From positions 1-28,926 of IMG/VR virus record IMGVR_UViG_3300005346_000047: 28,926 nucleotides of DNA; one strand, given 5' to 3'. The notes beneath the pieces are model-generated. The model was given only the letters and a program-made list of their open reading frames with translations, was not told the DNA's origin and did not search any database. Positions 5,478-15,442 of the stretch are shown here, one piece after another; within the stretch, counting starts at the first letter, position 1; each line of letters starts with the position of its first letter. The position numbers were made by a program, and so were the translations under genes. This DNA comes from a virus.

Positions 5478-6710
5478 ATGAGTCACAGAAAAAACCTACG
5501 AGGTGCGATCACCTACGCCGAGCCAAAATCAAAAGAGTATCTTGATAACTACGACAGGATTTTTAGGCATGGAAACAAAGACGGTAAAGATAGCGAGTCT
5601 GCTAGCAGATCCACGACCAATGCAAGAAAACACGACAAGAAAAACCTGGATGCGATCAAAGCGAGTCTTAAGCAGTTCGGACAACGTAAGAACATCGTAG
5701 TGCGTGACGGGATTATTATCGCAGGTAACGGAACGGTCGAGGCAGCTAAACAACTGGGATGGGAAGACATAACAATTGCCGTTGCAGACGACATGAGCGC
5801 GACCGAAGCAAAAGCATTTGCCCTGGCCGATAACCGTACGGCAGAGCTGGCGGTGTGGGATGACGATGTTTTGGGAGAGCAATTGCAAGCTTTGTACGAG
5901 GATGGTTACGCTATTGCCGATATTGGTTTTGATTGGGAAGATAACAAGGCAGAAGGTGGTGGCGGTAATATCGACGACGACGAAGTGCCAGAAGTTGAAG
6001 ATAATGTTTTTGGCGTTAAACGTGGCGATATCTGGCAGCTTGGTGATCACCGGATGATGTGCGGTGATTCGACGAGTAAAGAGGACGTTGATAGGCTTAT
6101 GAACGGCGAGAAGGCTGATATGGTTTTTACTGATCCGCCTTATGGAATTAGTTACGATAATAAAAATCTAAGAGGTAATCTTAAAGGCCAAAACAATTTT
6201 AAAATGATTGAAAACGATGATGTTATTTTAGATATGTCTGTGTTGTTTGGGCTTGATTGCGTTAAGTATGTTTGGGGTGCTAATAATTTTACTCATATCC
6301 TACCTAAAAAAGGTATTTGGCATTGTTGGGACAAAAGAAGTGACAGTGTAGACGATGATAAAAATGTGGATCTTTGCATAGGCTCTCAGGTTGAAATAGT
6401 GTGGGTTAATAAAGATAAAGGATACCAAAGACTTTTTAGAGTTAAACATGCCGGATATATAAACGCCGACGGCGGAAAAAGAGTTCACCCAACCCAAAAG
6501 CCAACCAAGTTAGTGGAACTTTGCTTTGAACATGAAAAAGCTGGAAATAATATAGTTGATCTCTTTCTCGGCTCAGGCTCGACACTAATCGCCTGCGAAA
6601 AGACAAACCGCAAATGTTTCGGCATGGAGATCGACCCGCACTACTGCAGCGTTATAATTAAAAGATGGCAGGAATACACTGGAAAAAAGGCCTGTAAGAC
6701 CAATGGCTAA
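5478..6710 (+). CDS. ParB-N domain/DNA adenine methyltransferase fusion
   Basis: An intact 410-residue protein. ATG 5478 is chosen because GGAG lies five bases upstream; a GTG at 5472 is in frame but sits on the RBS. Residues about 50-150 form a ParB/Srx-like domain (QFGQRKNIVVRDGIIIAGNG, then AAKQLGWEDITIAV and ALADNRTAELAVWDDD). A methyltransferase follows with catalytic DPPYGISYDN at 219-228 and the S-adenosylmethionine-binding DLFLGSGST at about 361-369, the order of the beta class. DPPY points to N6-adenine (N4-cytosine is less likely). The 140 residues between the motifs would hold the target-recognition part. No restriction endonuclease is adjacent, so it is an orphan that may protect phage DNA or mark it for packaging. 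It overlaps terS by eight bases. A parS-like site and a terminator lie in its leader. Confidence 0.92.
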   Translation: MSHRKNLRGAITYAEPKSKEYLDNYDRIFRHGNKDGKDSESASRSTTNARKHDKKNLDAIKASLKQFGQRKNIVVRDGIIIAGNGTVEAAKQLGWEDITIAVADDMSATEAKAFALADNRTAELAVWDDDVLGEQLQALYEDGYAIADIGFDWEDNKAEGGGGNIDDDEVPEVEDNVFGVKRGDIWQLGDHRMMCGDSTSKEDVDRLMNGEKADMVFTDPPYGISYDNKNLRGNLKGQNNFKMIENDDVILDMSVLFGLDCVKYVWGANNFTHILPKKGIWHCWDKRSDSVDDDKNVDLCIGSQVEIVWVNKDKGYQRLFRVKHAGYINADGGKRVHPTQKPTKLVELCFEHEKAGNNIVDLFLGSGSTLIACEKTNRKCFGMEIDPHYCSVIIKRWQEYTGKKACKTNG

Positions 6711-7121
6711 AACAGTAGGACACAACAAAAAATCTAAGGACCTTGGAAGAAAGGAGAATCTGGTAATGGCAAAGGCCGTCCGAAGACGCCTCCAGAACTT
6801 CGTAAGGCCGCAAACCTAACCAAAATTGAAACGCTTCAGAGGCTTGTTAAGTTCCTTCAAATGGACATCTACGGTCTAGAGGAAGTGTTAAAAGATAAGT
6901 CGCGACAAGTGATGGATCACTGGATTGCAAGAATATGTCTTGTCGGGATTAAAGAAGGCGATAACCGTAGACTTGATTTTATGCTGGACCGTTTGTTTGG
7001 CAAGGTGCAACCTCATATCGAGATCAACAACAATCAGTTTAACTTTAGCGGCCTGCCTCGTGACGAAATTATAGCGCGTGGGCAGAGGGCTTTGGAAATA
7101 CTGCAAAAAGAAGAGGACTAA
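6703..7121 (+). CDS. terS: Putative terminase small subunit, one frameshift
   Basis: From ATG 6703 the frame reads MAKTVGHNKKSKDLGRK. A frame change at about 6748-6757 leads to ESGNGKGRPKTPPELRKAAN and a clean run to 7121. Repaired length is about 138 residues. The start is basic and glycine-rich, the middle helical (LQRLVKFLQMDIYGLEEVL), followed by RRLDFMLDRLFGKVQPHIEI, a pattern often seen in small terminase subunits and in proteins of that position. It would bind the packaging site and regulate the large subunit. The terminase large subunit lies two genes downstream. It overlaps the methyltransferase and ends one base before the next ATG. The assignment rests on position and general sequence type. 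Confidence 0.55.
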
Positions 7122-7602
7122 ATGAGCGATCAAGAAAAAACTATTTATGTCCCGGCAGTAACGAGGCTTGCTGTTAAAGAGGATAGTAACTTTATTTATC
7201 ATAGCTGGCTAAAGTCATATCGCGCATCGTGGGCTAAAGGCTCTAACCCTATGCGCTACGTCGACAAAGAAATTTACTATGCTAATCAAAAAGAGATTAT
7301 TAACTACATACTGCAAACAAGTTACGTTATCTGCGCTCACAACCCCGACGATTATTAACCAGATATTTGGCCTATATCGTAGCCGAGCCAAGCGACTACG
7401 GACCCGCAATAATACACTACGTTTTTTGTAAAGCAGCCGTTTAGAAACCTAGGCATCGGAACGATGCTTTTACAGAGAGGCTAAGTCATATACTAATCAC
7501 ACAAACGGAGCTCCAGTGATAGCCACACACGCTACCGGGCCGTTTCATGAAAGCTTGTGTAAGAAATATCGTGCCGTTTTACGATCCGTTTTTAATATTT
7601 AG
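7122..7602 (+). CDS. GNAT-like acetyltransferase fold protein, several frameshifts
   Basis: Start ATG 7122. The first frame reads SNFIYHSWLKSYRASWAKG and YANQKEIINYILQTSYVICA to about 7350. Further on, extra bases (about 7355, 7372, 7424, 7480 and 7578) break the frame. When skipped the chain continues QIFGYIVAEPSDYGPAIIHY, then VFVKQPFRNLGIGTMLLQRA and YDPFFNI, ending at about 7602. RNLGIGTML is the acetyl-CoA-binding motif A of GNAT proteins (R-x-x-G-x-G). Repaired length is about 157 residues. Proteins of this type sit near terminase genes in several podovirus-like phages; their substrate is not known to me. An RBS for the next gene (AGGGG) overlaps its stop. Confidence 0.65.
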
Positions 7603-7613
7603 GGGTTTATTAA

Positions 7614-7857
7614 ATGAAAATGAAAGTATTACGCACAGCGCAAACTATAAAGCTGGGTAAAGAAGACAACATTTTTTTATGGCGACCGCTACGATATCCG
7701 AGCGTTTTATAACCCAAAGATCCAAGCGACCATGGTGCGCATGGAAGATAAGGTGGCAAAGAAGGTGGCGTTTACGACGTTTGCTAACGTTGCTTACTGC
7801 GAAGTCGATGAGTCTGAATTCGTAATCGAAAACGGTAAAAGTGCAAAGAGAAAATGA
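7614..7857 (+). CDS. Hypothetical protein, one frameshift
   Basis: From ATG 7614, with AGGGG eight bases upstream, the frame reads MKMKVLRTAQTIKLGKEDN. With one T less in the seven-T run (about 7673-7679) it continues IFYGDRYDIRAFYNPKIQAT and VFTTFANVAYCEV-like sequence (seen as VAFTTFANVAYCEV), then ends at TGA 7857. Repaired length is 80 residues. It has no membrane segment or signal peptide. It overlaps the terL start by 17 bases, so the two are probably co-translated. I do not recognise a family. Confidence 0.6.
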
Positions 7858-9260
7858 AACGAGAGAGTGGGCTATTAACGTGCTGGCCGAGTGCGAGCGC
7901 CAGTTAAATACGCCTCGCTTAAAGTTTTACGACAACAAGTTTCCAGAGCAAAAAGCCTATATTCTTGACGACTCGCCACGAGTGGGGCTTTTATGTACGA
8001 GAAGAGCTGGCAAGTCGTTTGGCATTGGGCTAAAGTTGTTTCGCGCCGCATTTGCCGAGCCTCAGTGTACGTGCACTTATATCGGCCTAACGCGCAAGAC
8101 AGCTAAAAAGATTATGTGGAAAGATGTTTTTAAAAGCATCGACCGCAAAATGAATCTTGGTTGTAAGTTTAACGAGTCAGAACTAAGCATTACGTGCCCA
8201 AACGGATCCATTATTTATCTAGAGGGCGCAGATAGCGGCAAAGACGAAATGGACAAGGTACTAGGCGGGAAGCTAAAGCTTGTCGTTTATTGACGAAGGC
8301 GGATCGTTTCGTATCGATATGGCTAAGCTATGCTACGAAATGATCGAGCCAGCGTTATCGGATTACGACGGTACGCTTTCGATGGCAGGAACGCCAACCG
8401 ATCTACTTGATTCATTATTTCACAAGATTACTACAGGCAGAGAAGGCGGCTGGACGCATCATGAGTGGGATACGCTAGATAACCCTTACATGCGTGAGGT
8501 TTGGCAAAAACGAATCGAGTTTCTCAAGAAAAACAACCCAGGCATCGAGAAAACGCCGTCTTTCAGGCGTATGTATTTAAAAGAATGGGTTACAGACATT
8601 TCGGCTCTTGTTTACAAGTACAACGAGCAGCGAAATGCTACAGATAAACTACCGCCAGGGCAATACAGTTACGTGCTAGGTGTTGACTTGGGTTGGGACG
8701 ATCCCTCGGCCTTTGTTGTGTGTGCTTTTTCGCCGCACGACAACAACCTGTACGTGATAGAAACCTACAAAGCTTCGAAGATGATTATAAGCGACGTTGC
8801 CGAGAGAATTAGTTATTATACCAAAAAATATGATATTTATAGAACAGTCATAGACAACGCAGCAAAGCAGTCGGTAGAAGAGTTAAAAAGCCGTTATCAA
8901 TTGTCTCTTGTACCGGCTACAAAAACGGGTAAGGCCGAGTTTATCGAAATAATGAACGCCGAGTTAATTCAAGGCAGGATTAAGGTTATAGACTGCGAAG
9001 AAACTTTGGCGTTACGTGACGAGTGGGGATCTCTTATATGGGACGAGCGCTCGGACAAAAGGCAAGAACATCCGGCTTGCGAGAATCATTTATCCGATGC
9101 TGCGCTTTATAGCTGGCGCGAGTGTTATCAATATTTATCCGTTCCGGTGGTAAAGGACCAGAGAAGCGATACAGAAAAGCTAGACGACTGGGAATTAGAA
9201 GAGGCGGAACGAATCGAACAAGAAATGACGCAACCGTTTTGGGAAAGGGATTGGGGTTGA
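7841..9260 (+). CDS. terL: Terminase large subunit, one frameshift
   Basis: The packaging motor ATPase and nuclease. Start GTG 7841. Walker A is TRRAGKSFG at residues 53-61. One extra T at about 8287-8289 breaks the frame exactly in Walker B, which repairs to LKLVVIDEGGSFRIDM. The coupling motif is TLSMAGTPTD. The RNase H-like nuclease follows with VLGVDLGWDDPSAFVV (first Asp), TVIDNAAKQSVEEL (second) and NHLSDAALYSWRE (third). Repaired length is 472 residues, normal for the family. It acts with terS and the portal to fill the capsid. Its stop overlaps the TTG start of the next small gene. No split gene or intron is suspected; the single break is in TTT. Confidence 0.95.
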
Positions 9261-9469
9261 AAATAGAATACGTAAGAGCATTAATTGATGTTTGTATTGA
9301 AAAACGAGTAAGCCGTATGAAGCTGGGCGATATAGATTTTGACCTAGACCTACCACCAACACCAGAGGCTATGCGTGCTGCTGAGGAGATGGCAGAAATT
9401 ATGAAAAGCCAGAGGACGGCAACTGACGAAGATATACTAATGAATCCCATGGCTGGATTGGAAGGATAA
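9257..9469 (+). CDS. Hypothetical 70-residue acidic protein
   Basis: Start TTG 9257 overlaps the terL stop. Reads MKIEYVRALIDVCIEKRVSR, then LGDIDFDLDLPPTPEAMRAA and ends NPMAGLEG. Intact, acidic, largely helical, no signal or membrane part. Coupled to terL and followed six bases later by the portal start. It may be a small accessory of packaging or head assembly by position only; no family recognised. Confidence 0.6.
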   Translation: MKIEYVRALIDVCIEKRVSRMKLGDIDFDLDLPPTPEAMRAAEEMAEIMKSQRTATDEDILMNPMAGLEG

Positions 9470-9474
9470 AACTA

Positions 9475-11415
9475 ATGCCTATTACATCGACCCCAAACGT
9501 GCCGGTGGAGACATACAACACGCAGCAAAATAAAGGCATAAAAGCCTAAGACTAAGTGGTGGGAGCAACCTGAAGAGGAGATGCACACGCACGTCTGGGC
9601 TACGATTAAAAACATCCGCAAACATCAGGAGTACAGGTCAACGAACAACCTAAAGTTTGCTAGGCTTTACTCTAATATGGAGATCACATCGCTATCGGGT
9701 GGTCTTTTTAATAGGACGAACGACGCGCAGAACTTTAACGGTCAAACCGACGTTACCTACAACGTTATTAAAAGTTAGTATCGATACGGCTAGTAGTAAA
9801 ATAATCAAAGTACCAAGACCACGGCCTTTCTTTTTAACCGAAGGCGCAAGCTGGGATTTGCAACAGCGGGCCAAGATGCTTACCAAGTTTTTTCCAGGGC
9901 TTATACGAAAAAATGGGTACGGGTACGGGAGAAGACCGCACGTTCTGGGGTATCGGAAGGCAGTGTTTTGTCGATGCCTGTATTTTTGGTACTGGCCCGG
10001 TTCATTTATTTCAAGACGACAACGAGGTAAAAGCCGAGCGTAACTTTGTCGATGAGATTTTAGTCGACGACGCCGAAGGTAGATATAGAAACCCACGGCA
10101 GATACATAGGGTAAAGCTAATTTTTAGAGAGGTTTTATTCGATCTTTTCCCGGCTAAATATCACAACGCCATTGCTGCTGCCCCAAGTGGCCTGCAAGGA
10201 GATATGGAATCACGCTCTACGGCGGATATGATTCAAGTCGCAGAAAGCTGGCATTTACCAAGTGGCCCGAACAGTGACGATGGCCGCTACTGCATGTCGA
10301 TAGAAAACTGTACTTTGGCTGTCGATAAGTACGAAAAACAATACTTCCCGTTTCTATTCCAACGCTGGTCGTTGCATCCTCTTGGCTTTTACGGCAGGGG
10401 ATTAGCCGAAGAGTTAATCGGTATACAGCTAGAAATTAACAAAACACTTAGAAACATTCAGCTAGCACAACACCTAGTAGCCGTCCCGCAAGTTTGGCTA
10501 GACGTTAGCAGCAAGATCCCAGGTAAAAAGATCAATAACGAAATTGGCGGTATTAAGTATTACCGTGGCACTGGACCACAGTTTTACACTCCACAGGCAA
10601 TGAGTGGCGAGATATACAATCATCTTGAGACGCTTTACAGGAAGGCTTACGAGATTACGGGTATTTCGCTGATGAGCGCTACCAGTCAAAAGCCAAGTGG
10701 CCTTGATAGTGGTCGGGCAATCCGTGAGTACAAGGATATACAGACCGAGCGTTTTGCTTTAACTGAAAACATGTACGAAGACTTTTACATGGAAGCTACG
10801 TATATGGTTTTAGACATGCTAAGGGATATGGTAGCCGAAGGCAAAAATCCAACGATTAGGGTTAAAGATGGCTCATTCTCCCAAGAGATTAAATTTAAAG
10901 ACGTTGATATCCCGGACGACAAAATTTCAATTAGGGCATATCCAACAAACTTTCTGCCATCAACACCAGCGGGAAAGTTTCAAACTGTTCAGGAGCTCGT
11001 CCAGGCTGGTTTTTATACGCAAGAAGAGGCATTAGACTTACTAGACTTTCCCGACTTGGCTAAAGCCAACAAGATCAAGCTAGGCTCTCGTGACGCAGTT
11101 ATTAGGGTTATAGAGCACAATATTAAAAACGCTGGTAAAAGATTACATTAGTCCTGATTCCGAGGATGAATTTAGAGTTTGCAAGAGAGATGGCACAAAC
11201 ATACATGCTCCGCGGACTTGCAGAACAACATGCCGGAGGACAAACTAGACGTCTTGCGTAAGTTTCAAGATCAAGTCGAGAGTATAATCGAGCAGCAAAT
11301 GCCACCGGCAATGCCACCGGCAATGCCAGCCGAACCATTAGCATCCGGTCAGGATATGACCGCTTTAGGTGTACCGGAAGCGCCACCCGTAAGTGATTTA
11401 ATGCCACAAGGCTAA
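9475..11415 (+). CDS. Portal protein, several frameshifts
   Basis: The dodecameric vertex through which DNA enters and leaves the head. The first frame from ATG 9475 is MPITSTPNVPVETYNTQQNK. Extra bases at about 9540, 9772 and 9890 and near 11140-11230 break it; between them the frames are clean, the longest being 9913-11151. Typical portal parts are RFFLTEGASW-like sequence around 9830, then GIGRQCFVDACIFGTGPVHL, FLFQRWSLHPLGFYGRGLAE, IQLEINKTLRNIQLAQHL and the C-terminal SPDSEDEF and PEDKLDVLRKFQDQVESI. Repaired length is about 640 residues, as for podovirus-like portals. The C-terminus is Pro/Met-rich (two MPPA copies) and ends LMPQG. It lies between terL and scaffold, the usual order. Confidence 0.88.
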
Positions 11416-11445
11416 AGATACTAAATAAACGTAGGGAGATACTTT

Positions 11446-12344
11446 ATGCTACAAGAGGCAACCAGCACCGAGGCGACGGCGCCCGAAGGTCACGAGAATA
11501 CGGCCCCACAACAAGAACAGGCGAGCGAAGCTATCGAGCAGCAGCCTGGCGAGTCAAACGTCGACTTTGCCAAGCGGTTTGCGGCTTTAACACGGCGCGA
11601 GAGGGAGATACATCGCCGCCAACAAGAGTTTTCGCAAAAAGAAAAAGAGTTCGGGGAAAAATACTCCAAGTACGAGCAGTGGGAAAAGGCAAGAGAAAAT
11701 GCTAAACTTGATCCGTTAGGGTTTTTGCAGGCTAACGGGTTATCTTACAAAGAGATTACCGACAAAATATTAGAAGACGATAATCTAACCGACGAGCAAA
11801 AACTTAGAGAGAATTGCCGACGCCAAATTTGAACAAATACAAAAAAAGAAGACAAGAGGCAGAAAACGAAGCGTAGACGGCAAGAACGAGAAAAAGACCG
11901 AGCAAGAGGCTAAAGATCAAGAGCTAATCGACCGCTATAAGAACCAAATAAATCAAGCCGTGGCAGATAAACCAGAGTACAAGTTTATCAACCATGAGGG
12001 TGAAGCCGCTAGGGACTTGGTTTTTGTAGGTAGCAGCCGAGCATTACGACCGTACGGGGGAGGTGATAGACCCTAACGTTGCGGCCAAACATGTTGAGGC
12101 TTATATCGAAAAAAGATATAAAGAAGCGTATAAGTTATTAAACACCGAAGATTTGGCCTCAGATGAGACACAACAAGAGGTAACAGAGCCACAGTCATTT
12201 GCTCCCAAGACGCTTACAAATCGGTCAACCTTATCTGCGTCCCCGTCTTCTAGCTCGGAAACCTCATCGGGCTACTTATCAGACGAGGAGTCAAAAAGGC
12301 GATCGGCTGAGATGTTGAGGAAAGCGTTAGCTTCTGGCGGTTAG
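11446..12344 (+). CDS. Putative scaffolding protein, several frameshifts
   Basis: Start ATG 11446, with AGGGAGA upstream. The N-terminal 45 residues are Glu/Gln/Ala-rich and probably disordered. They are followed by a charged helix RREREIHRRQQEFSQKEKEF and PLGFLQANGLSYKEITDKIL. Breaks lie at about 11808, 11838-11885 and 12030; the joined frames run AKDQELIDRYKNQINQAVAD, EAARDLVFV, VIDPNVAAKHVEAYIEKRYK, then a Ser-rich linker and the C-terminus RRSAEMLRKALASGG. Repaired length is about 297 residues. Strong charge, coiled-coil character and position between portal and capsid gene are those of a scaffold, which guides shell assembly and is later removed. No sequence family named with certainty. 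Confidence 0.65.
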
Positions 12345-12414
12345 TAACTGGCTCTGAGATGAGCCTTAAAAGACACTGCAATAGGCTAAAGACACGCAAA
12401 GCCAAACTGTTTAG

Positions 12415-12453
12415 ATTACTGCATTGTGCGGTAATTGCGTGATTTTTATTACC
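12415..12453 (+). promoter_or_regulatory. Two mutually exclusive hairpins in the capsid-gene leader
   Basis: ATTACTGCA (12415-12423) pairs with TGCGGTAAT (12427-12435) around the loop TTG. The second arm's GGTAAT (12430-12435) can instead pair with ATTACC (12448-12453). A TTTTT lies at 12443-12447. The structure ends about 15 bases before ATG 12468 (RBS TGGAG). It could be a weak terminator, a processing site or a translation control. Confidence 0.4.
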
Positions 12454-12467
12454 TAATGGAGTGTATC

Positions 12468-13720
12468 ATGTCTCTCGACTTAACGGCTTTTGACGCCGCC
12501 TTAAAACAACACTACACGACAGAACGTGTGGAAAATATGGTTTACCGCGATAACCCTTTTATGGCTCTTGTCCCTAAGTATGAAGCGTTCGGTGGCAAAA
12601 ACTTGCCTATTCCTTTGATTTACGGCAACCCGCAAGGGCGATCAAAAACATTTAGTAACGCGCAAACACGTGGTGCAGTTACTAACACTCAAGCAACTGA
12701 TTTCGTTCTTACTCGTTGCAAAAGACTACTCGATTGCTACGATCGACAACGAAACGCTTGAGGCTTCTTAAAGGCGACGCTAATTGCGTTTTATTGGAAG
12801 CGGCTACGACTGAGATCGACGGCGCTATTAACTCTCTTACTCGCTCTCTTTGCAATCAACCTTTTCCGCGATAGCTCAGCTTATATCGGTCAGGTAAGCG
12901 CAGAGCCGTCAGAAACTTCTAGTACATTTGTCGTTACTATGAAGGACCCTGAAGACATTACTAACGTCGAAGTTGGTCAAGTGCATGTTATTTTCTCCGC
13001 TAAATCTGGCGGTTCTCAGAGAATTTCTGAGACTGGCGACGATGAGTGGGTTGTCGCTGCAGTTGACCGTGACGCGGGTACTGTTACTTATACTGGAAAC
13101 TATGATTCAAACGGTACTATCGCAGGCGACGACTACATCTTCGTAGAAGGTGACCGTGGCAACGGTATGGCCGGACTTGAAGACTGGATTCCTGATAGTG
13201 CTCCGACCTCATCAGCATTCTTTGGCGTTGATCGTTCTGCTGACGTTACTCGTCTTGGCGGACTTCGCTTGGACGCTTCTAGCCTTCCAATCGAAGAGGC
13301 TTTGATCGAAGCTGACCAAAAAGTATGCCGCGAAGGTGGACGCCTTGACCACTTTTTCCTTAGCCACAAGAAATTTGGCGAGTTGAAAAAGGCTCTTGGC
13401 TCTAAAAGTTGAATACATCGACCTTAAACCAGGTACTGACGTTACTTTCAGCTTCCGTGGCGTTATGAATCGACGGATCTAAAAGGACCGATCAAAAGTC
13501 GTTCCAGATCAAAAACGCTCGTAACTCACGATGCATGGGTGTTCAGCTCAGCACGTGGCGTCTTTACAGTCTTGGCAAAGCAGTTCGTGTTATCGACACT
13601 GACGGCTTACAAATGCTTAGACAAGCTTCTGCTGACGGTGTTGAGGTTCGTTATGGATCTTACTCTAACCTTGGCTGTAGAGCACCAGGCTATAACATCA
13701 ACGTTAACCTTGGCGCGTAA
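12468..13720 (+). CDS. Major capsid protein, many frameshifts
   Basis: Start ATG 12468 after GGAGTG. The clean N-terminal frame reads MSLDLTAFDAALKQHYTTER, VYRDNPFMALVPKYEAFGGK and QATDFVLT. Between 12715 and 12885 at least five extra bases break it; joined, this part is KDYSIATIDNETLEASKGDA followed by EAATTEIDGAINSLTRSL. The frame 12939-13412 is clean (VGQVHVIFSAKSGG, VAAVDRDAGTVTYTG, DHFFLSHKKFGELKKALGS). After further breaks at 13405-13525 the C-terminus RCMGVQLSTWRLYSLGKAVR to INVNLGA ends at 13720. Repaired length is about 412 residues. Sequence style and position fit an HK97-fold shell protein of podovirus-like phages. A strong terminator follows directly. Confidence 0.85.
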
Positions 13721-13734
13721 TTTATTTGGCTATT

Positions 13735-13769
13735 GGGGCGGGCTTTGCAAGGAGGCTCGTCCCTTTTTT
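13735..13769 (+). terminator. Intrinsic terminator after the capsid gene
   Basis: GGGGCGGGCTT pairs with AGGCTCGTCCC (11 pairs, three of them G-T) and is followed by six T. It lies 15 bases after the capsid stop and just before the RBS of the next gene, so it probably reduces downstream expression relative to the capsid protein. Confidence 0.7.
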
Positions 13770-13785
13770 AAAGGAGATAAAATAG

Positions 13786-14169
13786 ATGGCTAACAGAACT
13801 TTTTATCAACACCGAGGTTCTTTATCTCGTGAGATAGTAAAATTATACGGCTCTGTCACGGTTGGTGCTGCTGGCGCAATCACTGCGCAATCTTGCAAGG
13901 GTTTTTCCGTTGCTTTGACCGACTCGGAAACTGGACGTTACACGGTAACATTAGAAGACGCTTATAACGCTTTTCGTGGCGCACACGTTTGTGTTGAAGG
14001 TGCTGACGACGCTGCGTTAACAGTGCTTTTTGGTGGCGTAAGAAACGTTGACGTTGCTGCTAAATCACTCGACTTGCAGATGGTAGGCGCTATCGGTTCG
14101 GATACAGATCCGGCTAGTGGCGACGTCCTTCATATCGAGTTAACCCTGCAAAACGGCGCAGACGTATAG
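13786..14169 (+). CDS. Small virion-type beta protein (hypothetical)
   Basis: 127 residues, intact, with AAAGGAGAT nine bases before ATG 13786. Reads MANRTFYQHRGSLSREIVKL, VTVGAAGAITAQSCKGFSVA, then TGRYTVTLEDAYNAFRGAHV and ends LTLQNGADV. It is a beta-rich sequence with no charged helix. Placed right after the major capsid protein, it could decorate the capsid or form part of the head. Function is by position only; the gene is certain. Confidence 0.8.
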   Translation: MANRTFYQHRGSLSREIVKLYGSVTVGAAGAITAQSCKGFSVALTDSETGRYTVTLEDAYNAFRGAHVCVEGADDAALTVLFGGVRNVDVAAKSLDLQMVGAIGSDTDPASGDVLHIELTLQNGADV

Positions 14170-14179
14170 GAGGTGTTAA

Positions 14180-14444
14180 ATGCTTTTAATGCCTGGAGAT
14201 AAAAAAAAGGGTTGCTAGTATCATCGTTGGCGAAATGAAGCCAGATTACGTTGGTAAAGAAAAAGGCGGTTACGAAAAAGAGTTTGAAATTGAAAAAGAA
14301 GACAGTGACGACGATGAGTCGTTGCCCATGGTAGTTTGTTGCGAGAAGGTCATCGAATGCGTAAAAAGAGGCGACGCTAAGGGCATGGCTTCTTATATGA
14401 AAGACCTTGTTGACATGTGCAAGGAATCAACGGAGGTTTACTGA
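14180..14444 (+). CDS. Hypothetical acidic protein, one frameshift
   Basis: Start ATG 14180 with the strong RBS TAGGAGGTG. The frame MLLMPGDKK breaks in the eight-A run at about 14201-14208; with one A fewer it reads RVASIIVGEMKPDYVGKEKG, then an acidic stretch EKEDSDDDESLPM and MASYMKDLVDMCKESTEVY. Repaired length is 87 residues. The second half is helical. Its stop overlaps the ATG of the next gene by one base. Proteins of this shape are common between capsid and connector genes of related phages; no function known to me. Confidence 0.65.
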
Positions 14445-15124
14445 TGGCTTCGCTCTCTGATATCAGGACACGCGCCCGACAGAGGGCAGACATGGAAAAC
14501 TCTCAATTTGTTGATGACGACGAGATCAATCAATACATAAACGACGCATATAGTGAACTTTATGATTTGATTGTTTCTAGGTTTGAAGATTACTTTATAG
14601 AAGATCCTGTCGAGTTTACAATCACGTCAGGATCTTCTTATTCTCTACCAAGTGATTTTTATAAACTAGCTGGCTTAGACAAAGCGTCGTTTAATACAGA
14701 TTACTACGCGCTCCGTCCGTTTAGCTTTGCCAATAGAAATAACAATACGAACACAAACAAGCTTCGCGGTATCAACACAGACGTCCAATACCGCATCGTA
14801 GGTAATAAACTACGGTTTGTACCAGAGGGTAACGCTCCGGGAAGTTACCGCATGTGGTACGTGCCTAGCTTTACAAGGCTAACTGTAGATACCGACACTA
14901 TTGACGAGTCAATATCGCGCAATAACTGGGATGATTACATCGTTATAACTGCGGCAATGAAAATGCTAGCAAAAGAAGAGTCAGATATTTCTGTTTTAAT
15001 GATGGAACGCCAAAAGATAGAAGCGCGTATTGAAGAGATGGCACAAAACAGAGACATCGGAGATACGGAAAGGATTACCGACGTAACGACGCTTGGCTAT
15101 GACGATCCATATCTTTACAGGTAG
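14444..15124 (+). CDS. Head-tail adaptor-like protein
   Basis: 226 residues, intact. ATG 14444 is chosen because CGGAGG lies eight bases upstream and its A is also the last base of the preceding stop (TGATG). An upstream in-frame GTG/ATG near 14417 would overlap the previous gene more. It starts with a helix (SDIRTRARQRADMENSQFVD, then EINQYINDAYSELYDLIVSR) and continues as beta sequence (EFTITSGSSYSLPSDFYKLA, YRMWYVPSFTRL) and ends with helix ESDISVLMMERQKIEARIEE. This helix-bundle start followed by beta sheets is typical of connector or tubular-tail A-type proteins of podoviruses. Position after the capsid genes and before long tail genes agrees. Confidence 0.75.
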   Translation: MASLSDIRTRARQRADMENSQFVDDDEINQYINDAYSELYDLIVSRFEDYFIEDPVEFTITSGSSYSLPSDFYKLAGLDKASFNTDYYALRPFSFANRNNNTNTNKLRGINTDVQYRIVGNKLRFVPEGNAPGSYRMWYVPSFTRLTVDTDTIDESISRNNWDDYIVITAAMKMLAKEESDISVLMMERQKIEARIEEMAQNRDIGDTERITDVTTLGYDDPYLYR

Positions 15125-15127
15125 AGT

Positions 15128-15442
15128 ATGAGTGTAAAACCGTTTAGACGGACGCAAACATTAAATAAAGACGTTAGGCTTTTACAGGACTCGGTAGACG
15201 CTACCTTAAGAACTTTGACAAGCCTAAGTATACTTAACGGCAAGTTAGTACAGGGTTTAGATTTATCATCGGGAGATAACGTCGTCGATCACGGATTAGA
15301 CCGTTCGCCGCAAGGTTATTTTATCGTAAGATCAGACGCACACGTTACGATATACGACAAACAAGAGATAGACGAGTTTCCTAATAGGCAAATAACATTA
15401 AACGCTTCAGCCGCAGCCAGGGTTGATATTTGGATATACTAG
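15128..15442 (+). CDS. Small conserved virion-type protein
   Basis: 104 residues, intact: MSVKPFRRTQTLNKDVRLLQ, then VQGLDLSSGDNVVDHGLDRS, PQGYFIVRSDAHVTIYD and the C-terminus ARVDIWIY. I recognise this pattern (KPFRRTQT start, NHGLGR-like core, VDIWV end) from many podovirus-like genomes where it follows the adaptor gene and is left without a function. It is beta-rich. It starts three bases after the previous stop and ten bases before the next RBS-containing gap. Confidence 0.8.
   Translation: MSVKPFRRTQTLNKDVRLLQDSVDATLRTLTSLSILNGKLVQGLDLSSGDNVVDHGLDRSPQGYFIVRSDAHVTIYDKQEIDEFPNRQITLNASAAARVDIWIY

Noticed and set aside
5529-6050. Long minus-strand reading frame opposite the methyltransferase gene
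   Set aside because: It is the complement of a clear ParB-N domain, with no recognisable motif or RBS of its own.
13400-13530. Programmed ribosomal frameshift in the capsid gene
   Set aside because: Several different breaks occur within 130 bases and similar breaks occur in most other genes; a programmed site would be single and conserved.
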